In this document: positions 10,298 through 18,421 of the stretch, one piece after another | Numbering within the stretch: position 1 is the stretch's first letter | Layout of the letters: the number at the start of each line of letters is the position of its first letter | Assembly (NCBI GenBank): GCA_945957605.1 | Contig: CAMFLR010000007.1 | Location: 310,001 to 374,000, forward strand | Source: an uncultured Isosphaeraceae bacterium | GTDB lineage: Bacteria > Planctomycetota > Planctomycetia > Isosphaerales > Isosphaeraceae | Direction of reading: 5' to 3' | Length of the DNA stretch: 64,000 nucleotides | Translations under genes and position numbers: made by a program | The notes under the pieces: generated by a model | Told to the model about the DNA's origin: nothing | The model's database searches: none | Seen by the model: only the letters and a program-made list of their open reading frames with translations

Positions 10298-11115
10298 ATG
10301 CACGAGGCATGTCGTTCCACATCCAGCAGGCGGGCGAGGGGTCCGACGTTATCCTTATTCACGGGGTGACGGGCGACCTTTCGGTATGGTTTTTGTCGAA
10401 AGCGATTCAGGAGCTTGGGACAACCCATCGCGCCACAGCCTATGATCTCCGAGGACACGGCTATAGTGATGTGCCGCCCGATGGGTATACCTCGGGCGAT
10501 CATGCGCAGGATCTGCTCGCGATCATGGACGAAATCGGTGCGCCGAAGGCGAAGATTGTTGGGCACAGTTTTGGTGCTGTCATTGCAGCGCATGCGGCTG
10601 CGATCGCACCTGAACGAATCACGGCCGTCGTCTTCTCTGATCCCTATTTTCCAGCACTTCGGCATCTGGAAGATGCAAGCAAGTGGGGGCACTGGAAGGC
10701 TTTTCGCCTCGAAGCCGAGGCGGCAGGTGTCACGCTTTCCGACGAGCACTGGTACGACCTCGATAAGTTCTTCGATCAGGTCAATCACCTGAACGATGAG
10801 CGGATGCTCAAGTTTCGCCAGGCCGTCGGTTTGCCGGCCATGACTCGCCTGCTTCGACTTGGTAAAACGACCTGTGGTGCGGATACCAAGGCCGTCGCTG
10901 GTCTGACTACCGAATTGATCGAGTCGATCAAAGCCCCATCGCTCGCCATTTACGGCGCAGCCTCGCCCTTCCTGGCGACTGCGGATTTCCTTTCCGAGCG
11001 GTTGCCGAACTGTCGCACGGTTACGATTCCGAACGCACGTCATCGCGCGCCCGAAGAGAATCCCGAGGCGTTCGTGCACGCCGTGAAAACCTTTATCGAG
11101 TCGGTCGATGCCTGA
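10285..11115 (+). CDS. Alpha/beta-hydrolase (possible thioesterase of the lipid cluster)
   Basis: This 276-residue alpha/beta-hydrolase has an oxyanion-region HGVTGD motif near residue 28, the nucleophile elbow GHSFGA (Ser near residue 95), and a C-terminal His in NARHRAPEE that completes the triad. It has no signal peptide, so it should be cytoplasmic. Its start lies inside the ACP gene and its stop overlaps the following SDR gene by 8 bases, which places it in the synthase operon. By position the likely job is hydrolytic release or transfer of the acyl product from a carrier protein. A generic esterase or epoxide-hydrolase activity cannot be excluded from sequence. Confidence 0.88.
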   Translation: MPKLNARGMSFHIQQAGEGSDVILIHGVTGDLSVWFLSKAIQELGTTHRATAYDLRGHGYSDVPPDGYTSGDHAQDLLAIMDEIGAPKAKIVGHSFGAVIAAHAAAIAPERITAVVFSDPYFPALRHLEDASKWGHWKAFRLEAEAAGVTLSDEHWYDLDKFFDQVNHLNDERMLKFRQAVGLPAMTRLLRLGKTTCGADTKAVAGLTTELIESIKAPSLAIYGAASPFLATADFLSERLPNCRTVTIPNARHRAPEENPEAFVHAVKTFIESVDA

Positions 11116-11896
11116 TCCCGCGTCTCAAACTCTCATTCTCACTGGCGCTGCAAACGGCATTGGCCGCGCGAGTGCGCTTGCGCTCGCTAAACGCGGATAT
11201 CGACTTGGCTTGATCGACCGCGACGTCGATCGGTTGGCGCAAACCGAGCGAGATTGTTCGGCGGTTGGCGCGACGGTTACTATGCAGGTGGCTGATGTCA
11301 CCGATCTTGCCGCAATTCGCCATGCGGTCGGGGCGATCGAGGAAAAGCTTGGGCCGATTGATATGGTTTTTGGCGGTGCGGGGATTGGTGGTCTCACGCT
11401 GGTGAATCATCTCGATCCTGGTGCGCTCAAGGCGATGCTCGATGTGAACGTGGTCGGCGTTGCCAATCTCATCGACGCTGTCTTGCCGGGTATGTTTGCG
11501 CGTAAGCGTGGGCATATTTTTGGCGTATCGAGCGTGGCGGGGTTCCGCGGTCTGCCGTGGATGGCGGCGTACTGTGCATCCAAATCGGCGCTAACCGCAT
11601 ATCTCGAAGGCTTGCGTCCCGCGTTGAAACTACGTGGTGTGCGCGTGACGACAATCTGCCCGGGGTTTGTGCGTACGGCGATCACGGCCGATACGCCATT
11701 CAAGAATCCGATAAAAATGCTCGAACCAGAGCAGGCGGCGCAGTACATCGTTCGCGCGATCGAGCGTAAGCCGCGCGACTTCGTTTTTCCGTTCAGTACG
11801 AAGGTGGGGATGTCGTTCCTCAAGGGCTTACCGACGCCCATTTTCGACTGGATGATGGACCGCGCTGGTCCAACTGCATTGAATGTCGATTTCTGA
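11108..11896 (+). CDS. Short-chain dehydrogenase/reductase
   Basis: This 262-residue classical SDR has the N-terminal cofactor motif TGAANGIG (T-G-x3-G-x-G), an internal GGAGIGG, catalytic Ser in GVSSVAG, and YCASK (Y-x3-K). PGFVRT is the usual substrate-loop start. NAD(P)-dependent reduction of a keto group or oxidation of an alcohol on the lipid product is the natural inference from its place between the hydrolase and the methyltransferases. It overlaps the hydrolase gene by 8 bases. The C-terminal stretch (KVGMSFLKGLPTPIFDWM) is hydrophobic and may associate with membrane, as in SDRs acting on long-chain lipids. Confidence 0.9.
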   Translation: MPDPASQTLILTGAANGIGRASALALAKRGYRLGLIDRDVDRLAQTERDCSAVGATVTMQVADVTDLAAIRHAVGAIEEKLGPIDMVFGGAGIGGLTLVNHLDPGALKAMLDVNVVGVANLIDAVLPGMFARKRGHIFGVSSVAGFRGLPWMAAYCASKSALTAYLEGLRPALKLRGVRVTTICPGFVRTAITADTPFKNPIKMLEPEQAAQYIVRAIERKPRDFVFPFSTKVGMSFLKGLPTPIFDWMMDRAGPTALNVDF

Positions 11897-11930
11897 ATCC
11901 AAACCCCGATTTCCTCGGTAAATCACTCGC

Positions 11931-12695
11931 ATGTCCGACTCCGCAAACTCCATGACAACATCAATGGCCCAAGCGACGATGGAGTTGCGCGCTTCGGGTA
12001 TTGAACGCGATGGAATCGTCGACGCGATTGGAGTGCTCGAGGGGCGTAATCGCATTGGCGCGGCGTTTTATGATGGACCGAGCTGGCCGAAGTTTCGACC
12101 GTGGGAACGCATGTTTCTGGCGCTCCAAGGTGGCGAACAACGGGCGCGTTCCCAGATATTGAAGCATCTTCCCGCCGGCAACCAATTGCGCGTTCTCGAA
12201 GTCGGTATTGGCGACGGTGATAACTTGCCATTTCTGCCAGCGAGTTGGGAAATTCACGGCGTCGATTTTGCGCGCACGCGGCTCGAGAATTCGTTTCGCC
12301 GATTTCCCTCGCTCAACGGTCGATTAGCATGGGCGCAGGCTGAAGAACTGCCCTACGAAGACGGTTCGTTCGACGCGGCCTACTGCATTGGCGGATTCAA
12401 TTTCTTCGGCGATCACGCACAAGCGATTCGCGAAATGAGACGCGTCACTCGCCCCGGCGGCACAATTGTCGTTGCTGATGAAGTAACGTGGCTGCACCGC
12501 TGTGGTTTGGGGCATCTTATCGGCATTCCAGCCATTGATGCGGTTTGGCTGCGATGGCTAGGACTCGACCGCGAATTCATCAAGATGGTCTTTGAGACAC
12601 GTCTCAATATCAAGCAATTCGTTGCTGAAAACTGGCGCGAGGCGAAGTGCACGCGAATCTGGGGCGGACTCGGTTACTGCCTCGTGGAATCCTGA
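11931..12695 (+). CDS. SAM-dependent class I methyltransferase (first of a tandem pair)
   Basis: This 254-residue protein has a class I methyltransferase core: EVGIGDGDNL as the SAM-binding loop (about residues 90-99), an acidic residue ending strand 2 (HGVDFARTR), and RVTRPGGTIVVADE in the region of strands 4-5, as in UbiE/COQ5-like enzymes. It is clearly paralogous to the next gene; the shared signature FYDGPSWPKFRPWE lies just before the core. It has no zinc-binding cysteines at its N-terminus, unlike its neighbour, although a vestigial RDGIVDAIGVLEG segment can still be aligned. It lies 34 bases after the SDR gene in the same operon. Methylation of a headgroup or chain of the cluster product is inferred. 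Confidence 0.88.
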   Translation: MSDSANSMTTSMAQATMELRASGIERDGIVDAIGVLEGRNRIGAAFYDGPSWPKFRPWERMFLALQGGEQRARSQILKHLPAGNQLRVLEVGIGDGDNLPFLPASWEIHGVDFARTRLENSFRRFPSLNGRLAWAQAEELPYEDGSFDAAYCIGGFNFFGDHAQAIREMRRVTRPGGTIVVADEVTWLHRCGLGHLIGIPAIDAVWLRWLGLDREFIKMVFETRLNIKQFVAENWREAKCTRIWGGLGYCLVES

Positions 12696-12713
12696 ACGGG
12701 AGGGCTGCGGCTC

Positions 12714-13559
12714 ATGGCATCGGTTACAACCACGTCGAAGTCGGGCACGGCCCGCGAAGACCTTTGGCGCTGCGTTCGCTGCGGCAGCGATGCAAATCCA
12801 GGCGCGGATGATTCCGTGGTTTGCGGCGCTTGCGGCGCGGTCTATCCCACGCGCGATGGTGTACTCGTCGTTCGCGATGAAATCACCGGAAACAACGAAG
12901 TCGCCCGCAAATTCTACGATGGCCCGACCTGGCCCAAATTCCGCTTCTGGGAATGGCTCACGTTCATCACCAATGGTGGCGAGCGGCGGTCGCGCAACAA
13001 GGTGCTGAAGCACTTGCCAAAGGGCGAGAACCTCAACTTGCTCGACGTCGCGGTGGGCGACGGTGTGTATCTTCCTTGGTTGCCGCAGAGTTGGTCGGTC
13101 GTCGGGATTGACGTTTCGCGGGTCCAACTCGAATCGTGCAAGCCGAGGATTCAAGGGCGAGACGTGCGGCTTGTTCATGGTGAGGCGGAAGATCTTCCGT
13201 TTCGCGACGGGACCTTCGACGCGTGTTTGAGTATTGGCGCATTCAATTATTTCAATGACCCTGAGAAGTCGCTACGGGAAATGGCGAGAACCGTCAAGCC
13301 TGGCGGGACGATCGTGATTTCGGACGAGGTTCCCAACTTGACGGACCGCGCAGTGTTTCACAAAATTGGCCTCGCTTCGCTCGATCGCTGGCTCATTCAC
13401 CAGGTGACAAAACACCTGGGTGATGAGTTCAACGCGATGGTTGAACGGTACAAAAACCTCGATATTGCAGCGATTGGCAAGCGTGTACTCGATGACTGCG
13501 AGTACCGCAAGATCTGGCAAGGTGTAGGCTATGTGCTCGTGGGGAAGGTTCCGGGTTAA
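12714..13559 (+). CDS. SAM-dependent methyltransferase with N-terminal zinc ribbon (second of the pair)
   Basis: This 281-residue paralogue of the preceding gene starts with a zinc-ribbon/Trm112-like segment, CVRCG...CGACGAVYPTRDGV (about residues 19-45), a module common at the front of SAM methyltransferases. The linker carries FYDGPTWPKFRFWE. The core has DVAVGDGVYL as the SAM loop, GIDVSR at strand 2, and TVKPGGTIVISDE. A possible ribosome site, GGGAGGG, lies 12 bases before the ATG. The two genes are 18 bases apart and probably act on the same class of substrate, or together as a heterodimer. Confidence 0.88.
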   Translation: MASVTTTSKSGTAREDLWRCVRCGSDANPGADDSVVCGACGAVYPTRDGVLVVRDEITGNNEVARKFYDGPTWPKFRFWEWLTFITNGGERRSRNKVLKHLPKGENLNLLDVAVGDGVYLPWLPQSWSVVGIDVSRVQLESCKPRIQGRDVRLVHGEAEDLPFRDGTFDACLSIGAFNYFNDPEKSLREMARTVKPGGTIVISDEVPNLTDRAVFHKIGLASLDRWLIHQVTKHLGDEFNAMVERYKNLDIAAIGKRVLDDCEYRKIWQGVGYVLVGKVPG

Positions 13560-13591
13560 TCGCCTACGCGACATTCCGTCGAGTTGATTTC

Positions 13592-14710
13592 ATGGGCTTT
13601 CTCGTCTTCATCACGCGCAACTTGCTCGGTCGGCCCGCGCGGACGATGCTCACCGTGCTGGGGCTCGGCGTGGGTATCTCCGCGGTGATCCTGCTCATTG
13701 GCGTGTCGTGGGGATTTGAACGGTCGATGTCGGCCATTTACTCCTCGCGCGGAATCGACATCATCGTCGTTCGCGCAGGAGTGAGCGACCAGCTTTCGAG
13801 CAACCTCGACGCCGGCATGATCGATCAACTGCGCACGGTGCCAGACGTGGTCGAGGTTGCGCCGTCGCTGATGGATGCCGTCTCGTTTGAAGAAGCAAAT
13901 CTTACGAGCGTGCTGGCGAACGGCTGGGAGCCTGGGGGGCTGCTCATTCGCAATTTGCGAATGATCGAAGGGAGGCCGCTCGAAAAGGGCGACACACGCG
14001 CGGTGATGCTCGGGCGCGTGCTCGCGCTCAATCTCAAGAAAAGCGTCAGTGATGAATTGGTGATCGCCGGCGAGAAGTTCAAGGTGATCGGCATTTTTGA
14101 AAGCGATAGCCTTTTTGAAAGCGGCGGCTTGATCATTCCGCTTGCCGAACTTCAGCACATGATGGGGCGTGAAGGGAAGGTGACGGGGTTCGTTATTATC
14201 ACCAAGCCCGAGGTCGATCCGCATACCGTTGGCAAGGCGGTTGAAGCGAAGATCAGCGGCGTTGCCGCGATTCCATCGCAGAACTACGTGCAGAACAATG
14301 TGCAAATCAAGCTTTCTCGCGCGATGGCGGGAGCGACCATTGGCGTTGCTTTGATGCTCGGGTCGATTGGTTTGCTCAACACAATGGCGATGGCTGTCAC
14401 TGAGCGAACCGGGGAAATTGGCCTGCTGCGGGCGCTTGGTTGGAAACGGAAACGCATTATCGTGCTGCTGATGGGCGAGGCCGCGACACTCGGCATTCTC
14501 GGGGTGATGGTCGGCGCACTCATGTCGTGGATCGGGATGCGCGGAATCATGCTTTCGCCGACTTCGCGTGGATTCATCGATCCGAAATTACCGCCGTCCG
14601 CGTTCCTTGTGGGCCTGGCGATGGGAATTGGACTCAGCGTGCTAGGCGGTCTGTATCCGGCAATTCGCGCATCGCGGTTAGAACCGACCGAGGCGCTTCG
14701 CCATGACTGA
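13592..14710 (+). CDS. FtsX/MacB-type ABC transporter permease (DevC-like)
   Basis: This 372-residue protein has the layout of MacB/LolCE/DevC permeases. One N-terminal membrane helix (about residues 18-45, MLTVLGLGVGISAVILLIG) is followed by a periplasmic MacB-PCD-like domain (about 45-240) and an FtsX block of three C-terminal helices (about 245-370) containing ERTGEIGLLRALGWKR, the coupling-helix sequence of this family. It ends in ASRLEPTEALRHD, which is typical of the family. Its stop overlaps the ATPase gene by 8 bases. Such pairs extract lipids, lipoproteins or lipophilic products from the inner membrane and need a periplasmic adaptor; none is encoded nearby. Export of the cluster product is an inference. 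Confidence 0.9.
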   Translation: MGFLVFITRNLLGRPARTMLTVLGLGVGISAVILLIGVSWGFERSMSAIYSSRGIDIIVVRAGVSDQLSSNLDAGMIDQLRTVPDVVEVAPSLMDAVSFEEANLTSVLANGWEPGGLLIRNLRMIEGRPLEKGDTRAVMLGRVLALNLKKSVSDELVIAGEKFKVIGIFESDSLFESGGLIIPLAELQHMMGREGKVTGFVIITKPEVDPHTVGKAVEAKISGVAAIPSQNYVQNNVQIKLSRAMAGATIGVALMLGSIGLLNTMAMAVTERTGEIGLLRALGWKRKRIIVLLMGEAATLGILGVMVGALMSWIGMRGIMLSPTSRGFIDPKLPPSAFLVGLAMGIGLSVLGGLYPAIRASRLEPTEALRHD

Positions 14711-15383
14711 TCCGGGGACATCAACGCCCACTCTGCTGCGTGGCGAATCGCTGGTGAAGACGTATCCCGATGGCGATGTGCGTGCCCTTCGGGGCGTCAC
14801 GCTCGAGATTTCCGAAGGGGAATTCGTGGCCATCACAGGTCCATCGGGCTGCGGCAAAAGCACGTTGCTGCATCTGATGGGTGGTTTGGATCGGCCCACA
14901 TCGGGTGAAATTGCGTTTCGTGGTGAGTCGCTGAATCGGCTTGATGTCGATCGTTTTCGCGCGCAGCATCTTGGATTCGTATTTCAATCGTTCTATCTGA
15001 TCCCCACGTTAACGGCATCGCAAAATGTGCAGGTGCCGATGTTTGAAGCATCGTGGCCGCGTACGGAACGCAACCATCGCGCAATGCGAATTCTTGAGGA
15101 AGTTGGCCTGGCGCATCGGGCCAATCACTTACCGAAACGTTTGTCTGTTGGCGAGCGCCAACGCGTGGCGATTGCTCGGGCCCTTGCCAATGAGCCAATC
15201 CTGCTGCTTGCCGATGAACCCACTGGAAACCTCGATTCGACCACGCAGCGTGAGGTTCTCGATCTGCTCGCCCGGATTCGTACTGAGCGCCGGTTAACGA
15301 TGATGATCGTCACCCATAGTGGCGAAGTCGCAGCCGCTGCCGATCGCGAGATACGATTGAAAGACGGTTTGATTGTTCAATAA
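14703..15383 (+). CDS. ABC transporter ATP-binding protein (LolD/MacB/DevA type)
   Basis: This 226-residue single ATPase domain has Walker A GPSGCGKST, a Q-loop around LGFVFQSFYLIPTLT, signature LSVGERQRVAIARAL (Val-Gly replaces the usual Ser-Gly-Gly), and Walker B with D-loop LLLADEPTGNLDS. The VFQ-x-F-x-LIPTLT sequence and the length match the LolD/MacB/DevA subfamily, which works with FtsX-type permeases such as the gene just upstream. This is the last gene of the operon. Twelve bases separate it from the stop of the convergent lipoprotein gene, and I see no clear intrinsic terminator there. Confidence 0.93.
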   Translation: MTDPGTSTPTLLRGESLVKTYPDGDVRALRGVTLEISEGEFVAITGPSGCGKSTLLHLMGGLDRPTSGEIAFRGESLNRLDVDRFRAQHLGFVFQSFYLIPTLTASQNVQVPMFEASWPRTERNHRAMRILEEVGLAHRANHLPKRLSVGERQRVAIARALANEPILLLADEPTGNLDSTTQREVLDLLARIRTERRLTMMIVTHSGEVAAAADREIRLKDGLIVQ

Positions 15384-15395
15384 CAGTTAATGTAA

Positions 15396-16670
15396 TTACC
15401 GGCCGATTGGAAGCGTGAGCACGGGGCCGCCAGGATTCTGGCGGGCAAAGTCGAGCCGGCTGAGTTGCAACATCAGGCTGAATGTGCTTTTGCTCGCCTG
15501 GTCGCGATCGTCGACGTAATACCAGTAGTCGCGGTATCTGATGGCAACATACGCGTGGGCAGGCGGGCGATGCCCCTGGCATACGTGAACTGCAAAGAGT
15601 CCATCGGTGATGATGCGATCATCAAAAACGCTGCCATCAGGACGGCGCGGGAGCTGCACGAGCCCGGCGGCGAGATGTTCGCCAGGAACTTCAACGCCGT
15701 TTGCGAGATAGTAGTACGCCTGTGCGGTTGATCTGAGATTGAGTTGAAACACAGAGCCAGGGCTAATCGACGGGCTGCGAATCGGGTCGGGTACAACGCC
15801 GGGCGCAGCGATGATCTCGTATCGGGGTAGGCCGGGAACGACGTTGAGGAGCGATTGCACCTCCGCGGTCTCGGGGCGCTCGATCGCCGTGGGGTTCATG
15901 TCGACGATGAGCTTTCGCGTCTTCCGTACAAGCGACCAGCCCTTGCCGTCATCGCTGGGGCGATATTCCATCCCGCTCTTGGCAGCGTCTACGCCTGCGG
16001 ACGCGCTCACACTGGCTTCGGGAAAGGGACCCCCGACGACATCATAACGATCTTCAGCGCGAACAACGCCGAACTGCTCATCCTGCATGCGCTGCAAGAT
16101 GTCGATGGCGCGGCGGAATCGCTCGAAGTCGGGAAGAATGTCGCGCTGGGGGCCGCTTGCCACGGCTGCATTGGGGACGCCATTGAGCCGCTCGACCCAG
16201 AGACGAAAGACCGTCGATACGGGCCAGCCGGTTTGTGCAAGAAAGACGAGAGTTTCGGCGGAGATTGGAGTGAGGAATTGCCGAACGGCATCGCCGCTAT
16301 CGGAAGGGGTTAGCGTGAGTGTCGGCCGATTGGCGCCGCTCACATTCGCGCCAGGGAGAAGCGATGTAAACGTTCGAAAAGTGCTGCCAGCAGGATTAGG
16401 CGCTTCGAAGAAAGGTTGGATTTCGGCGCCGGCGTTTAGCTCGTACTGGGCAGCGATCGACGAAAGGTGGAGATGAACCGGCGCTTCGTTGTAGCGAAGG
16501 TGAACGATGTTGCGGAGAAACTGTTCCTCGTCAACTCTTCGCACAGCATCTTGATAACGCCCGTGCGATCGTTCGAGCGCTCTGGGCCCAAACGCGCAAC
16601 CGCCGAACGCGAGCAGCATTGTGCACGCGAAAACGGTGATCCGCACGTGAAAGCCCGGCGGCTGGAACAC
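15396..16670 (-). CDS. Conserved hypothetical outer-membrane lipoprotein
   Basis: This is a 424-residue protein with a lipoprotein-type N-terminus: a hydrophobic run RITVFACTMLLAFGGCAFG whose Cys would be the lipidated residue. The start used is GTG at 16670; an equally good GTG at 16646 would give a shorter signal. The sequence LRNIVHLRYNEAPVHLHL and the C-terminal YRDYWYYVDDRDQASKSTF resemble a widespread family of uncharacterised bacterial lipoproteins. I recognise no catalytic motif. It lies 135 bases downstream of the TolC-like gene on the same strand, so it may be an accessory of that channel. The DNA is convergent with the ABC/synthase operon. Confidence 0.75.
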   Translation of the reverse strand: MFQPPGFHVRITVFACTMLLAFGGCAFGPRALERSHGRYQDAVRRVDEEQFLRNIVHLRYNEAPVHLHLSSIAAQYELNAGAEIQPFFEAPNPAGSTFRTFTSLLPGANVSGANRPTLTLTPSDSGDAVRQFLTPISAETLVFLAQTGWPVSTVFRLWVERLNGVPNAAVASGPQRDILPDFERFRRAIDILQRMQDEQFGVVRAEDRYDVVGGPFPEASVSASAGVDAAKSGMEYRPSDDGKGWSLVRKTRKLIVDMNPTAIERPETAEVQSLLNVVPGLPRYEIIAAPGVVPDPIRSPSISPGSVFQLNLRSTAQAYYYLANGVEVPGEHLAAGLVQLPRRPDGSVFDDRIITDGLFAVHVCQGHRPPAHAYVAIRYRDYWYYVDDRDQASKSTFSLMLQLSRLDFARQNPGGPVLTLPIGR

Positions 16671-16805
16671 GGCAAAACCTGTCGATCGACGCCTCCACTC
16701 TGCTCGGACCGAGGCGGAGGAGACCGCGGCGCAGACATGATCGGCATCGCGAGCGGTTCGTCAAGCTGGATTTGCGAATCCGGGGGGTCTGTGACGCGGC
16801 TTAAA

Positions 16806-18119
16806 TCAATCTGCGCCAATTGCTTCGAGCAGTTTCGCATGCGCGACGCGCAGATTCGCCTCGGCGTGAAGCTGTTCGAGCTGCGCCTTCGCGGTTGCAA
16901 CCTTTGCGGCCTGAACCGTTTCGGGCGTTTTGGCGGTTCCTTCGGCATCGTGGCGGGCTTGAACCATCGAATTGGCCAGGCCGAATGCCTCATCTGCTTG
17001 CTCGTAAGCGAGATATGTCTGGCGAGCCGTCAGCACGGCCTTGTCGATGATGACCTGAATGTTCTTATGTGCCAATGCAACCTGGAACTGGCGCTGGTGC
17101 TTCGTGTGCCGACGCTTACCCCAGTCGATGAACGTGTAAGAAGCAGACACGCCAAGAGCCCCAAAGTTTGGCTGAATAATGGGAATTGACGTCTGGTTGA
17201 AGTACGACCCGAAAACGTTGACGTCCGGCAGATATTCCGAACGCGCAACCTGAAGCCCTGCACTTGCTTTATGCGAGCCAGCGACCGCTTCACGCACCTG
17301 TGGATTGCAGACCAGGGCGTAGCTGGCGGCCTCGTCGGCCGAGTGGACGGGCGGCGCGAGCGGCATTGGTTCGTCGAGCTCGACGACAGTTCCCGCCGGC
17401 AGTCCAATGAGGCTATTGAACTGCTCTGCGATGTCGCCCGATTGGCCGTGAACCTGATTAAGCGCTTGACGGGCTTCGATCGCCGCGATGCGGATGTCGG
17501 GAACGGGATTTGTACGTGCAAGTTCTTCAGCGAAAGAGACTTGAAGCCGGAGTGCGTTTTCTACGCGCTGGGTGCCGTACAGTCCATAAAAGGCCTGAGC
17601 CACGCCGGAAAGCAGTTCTCGTGTCCCCTTTGCGAGTTGGGCTTGCGCGATTTCTTCGTCGGCCCGCGCGATTTTCACCGCAGCGTTCACGGCAATGAGC
17701 TTCGTGATCGGCTGGGCCAGAGTGATCGCGGCGAACTCGCTGTCCTGATTAATCGCGTTTACCGCGAATGTCCGACTGCCCGGCGGCAAGACTCCAAGGC
17801 GACCTGTTTTAATTGTATTCACAGAACCAAGGTTGGAATTGAAGTGGAGATACGTCAGATTTCCAAGGAGTTTTGGAAGATAGTCGGTTCGGGCGGCTAA
17901 GGTTACCTCGCGCTTCTCACTGATATTCAACTTGCCAAGCTCAAGTTCCTTGTTCGTCGCAAGTGCACGCTGCTTCGCCTCTTGTAACGTCAGGCGCATT
18001 CCGCCGGACGGTCGGAGAGACGTTGCCGGTAATGGTGTAAGGGCATCCTGCGCAAGCGCTTGCGTAGAACCAGCAAAGAGAACGGCGATTACGTAGCCCC
18101 AGCGGTATGCCGACGGCAT
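16806..18119 (-). CDS. TolC-family outer-membrane efflux channel
   Basis: This 437-residue outer-membrane factor should form the trimeric channel of a tripartite exporter. ATG 18119 is chosen over an in-frame start further upstream because AGGAGGAGG precedes it and it opens a clean signal peptide ending near ALAQD. The body shows the two-repeat helical layout of TolC: LTLQEAKQRALATNKELELG near residue 45, repeated coiled-coil segments, and an internal repeat from EAASYALVCNPQVREAVAGS. SYTFIDWGKRR matches the conserved second-barrel region. It faces the ABC operon and is the natural outer-membrane partner for that permease/ATPase, but no adaptor protein (HlyD/DevB type) is seen. Confidence 0.88.
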   Translation of the reverse strand: MPSAYRWGYVIAVLFAGSTQALAQDALTPLPATSLRPSGGMRLTLQEAKQRALATNKELELGKLNISEKREVTLAARTDYLPKLLGNLTYLHFNSNLGSVNTIKTGRLGVLPPGSRTFAVNAINQDSEFAAITLAQPITKLIAVNAAVKIARADEEIAQAQLAKGTRELLSGVAQAFYGLYGTQRVENALRLQVSFAEELARTNPVPDIRIAAIEARQALNQVHGQSGDIAEQFNSLIGLPAGTVVELDEPMPLAPPVHSADEAASYALVCNPQVREAVAGSHKASAGLQVARSEYLPDVNVFGSYFNQTSIPIIQPNFGALGVSASYTFIDWGKRRHTKHQRQFQVALAHKNIQVIIDKAVLTARQTYLAYEQADEAFGLANSMVQARHDAEGTAKTPETVQAAKVATAKAQLEQLHAEANLRVAHAKLLEAIGAD

Positions 18120-18421
18120 AATTCCCTCCTCCTGAGGCCAGCCATTCGCTGAATGGCTTCCGCAAATTCCCAAATCACGCGAACTGCCCATCCTGGGACA
18201 CTTGTTCTGGTTTATCGGCGGATTTGGGGGTATTTGGGGAGAAAAAGTAAGATTGGGTTCTTATGTAGAATACTAAAGACATGATTTGACACTGAAGTTA
18301 GCCCATCGACTCGTGAGCGGGCGAGGACTTCCCGTTCGTTTGATGACCGAGTACAAAGGAAAGTGCAACAATTGCTCTTCTTTTCGACCCAAGTTCGATG
18401 GGCGAGAATCCGAACTCCGTG
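18120..18421. promoter_or_regulatory. Divergent intergenic region between the TolC-like and DUF1549/DUF1553 genes
   Basis: These roughly 300 bases separate two divergently transcribed genes and must hold both promoters. The central part (18230-18300) is visibly richer in A and T than the flanks. I cannot assign -35/-10 boxes with confidence and see no inverted repeat or small gene here. The only clear element is the AGGAGGAGG ribosome site of the TolC-like gene at its left edge. Confidence 0.4.
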
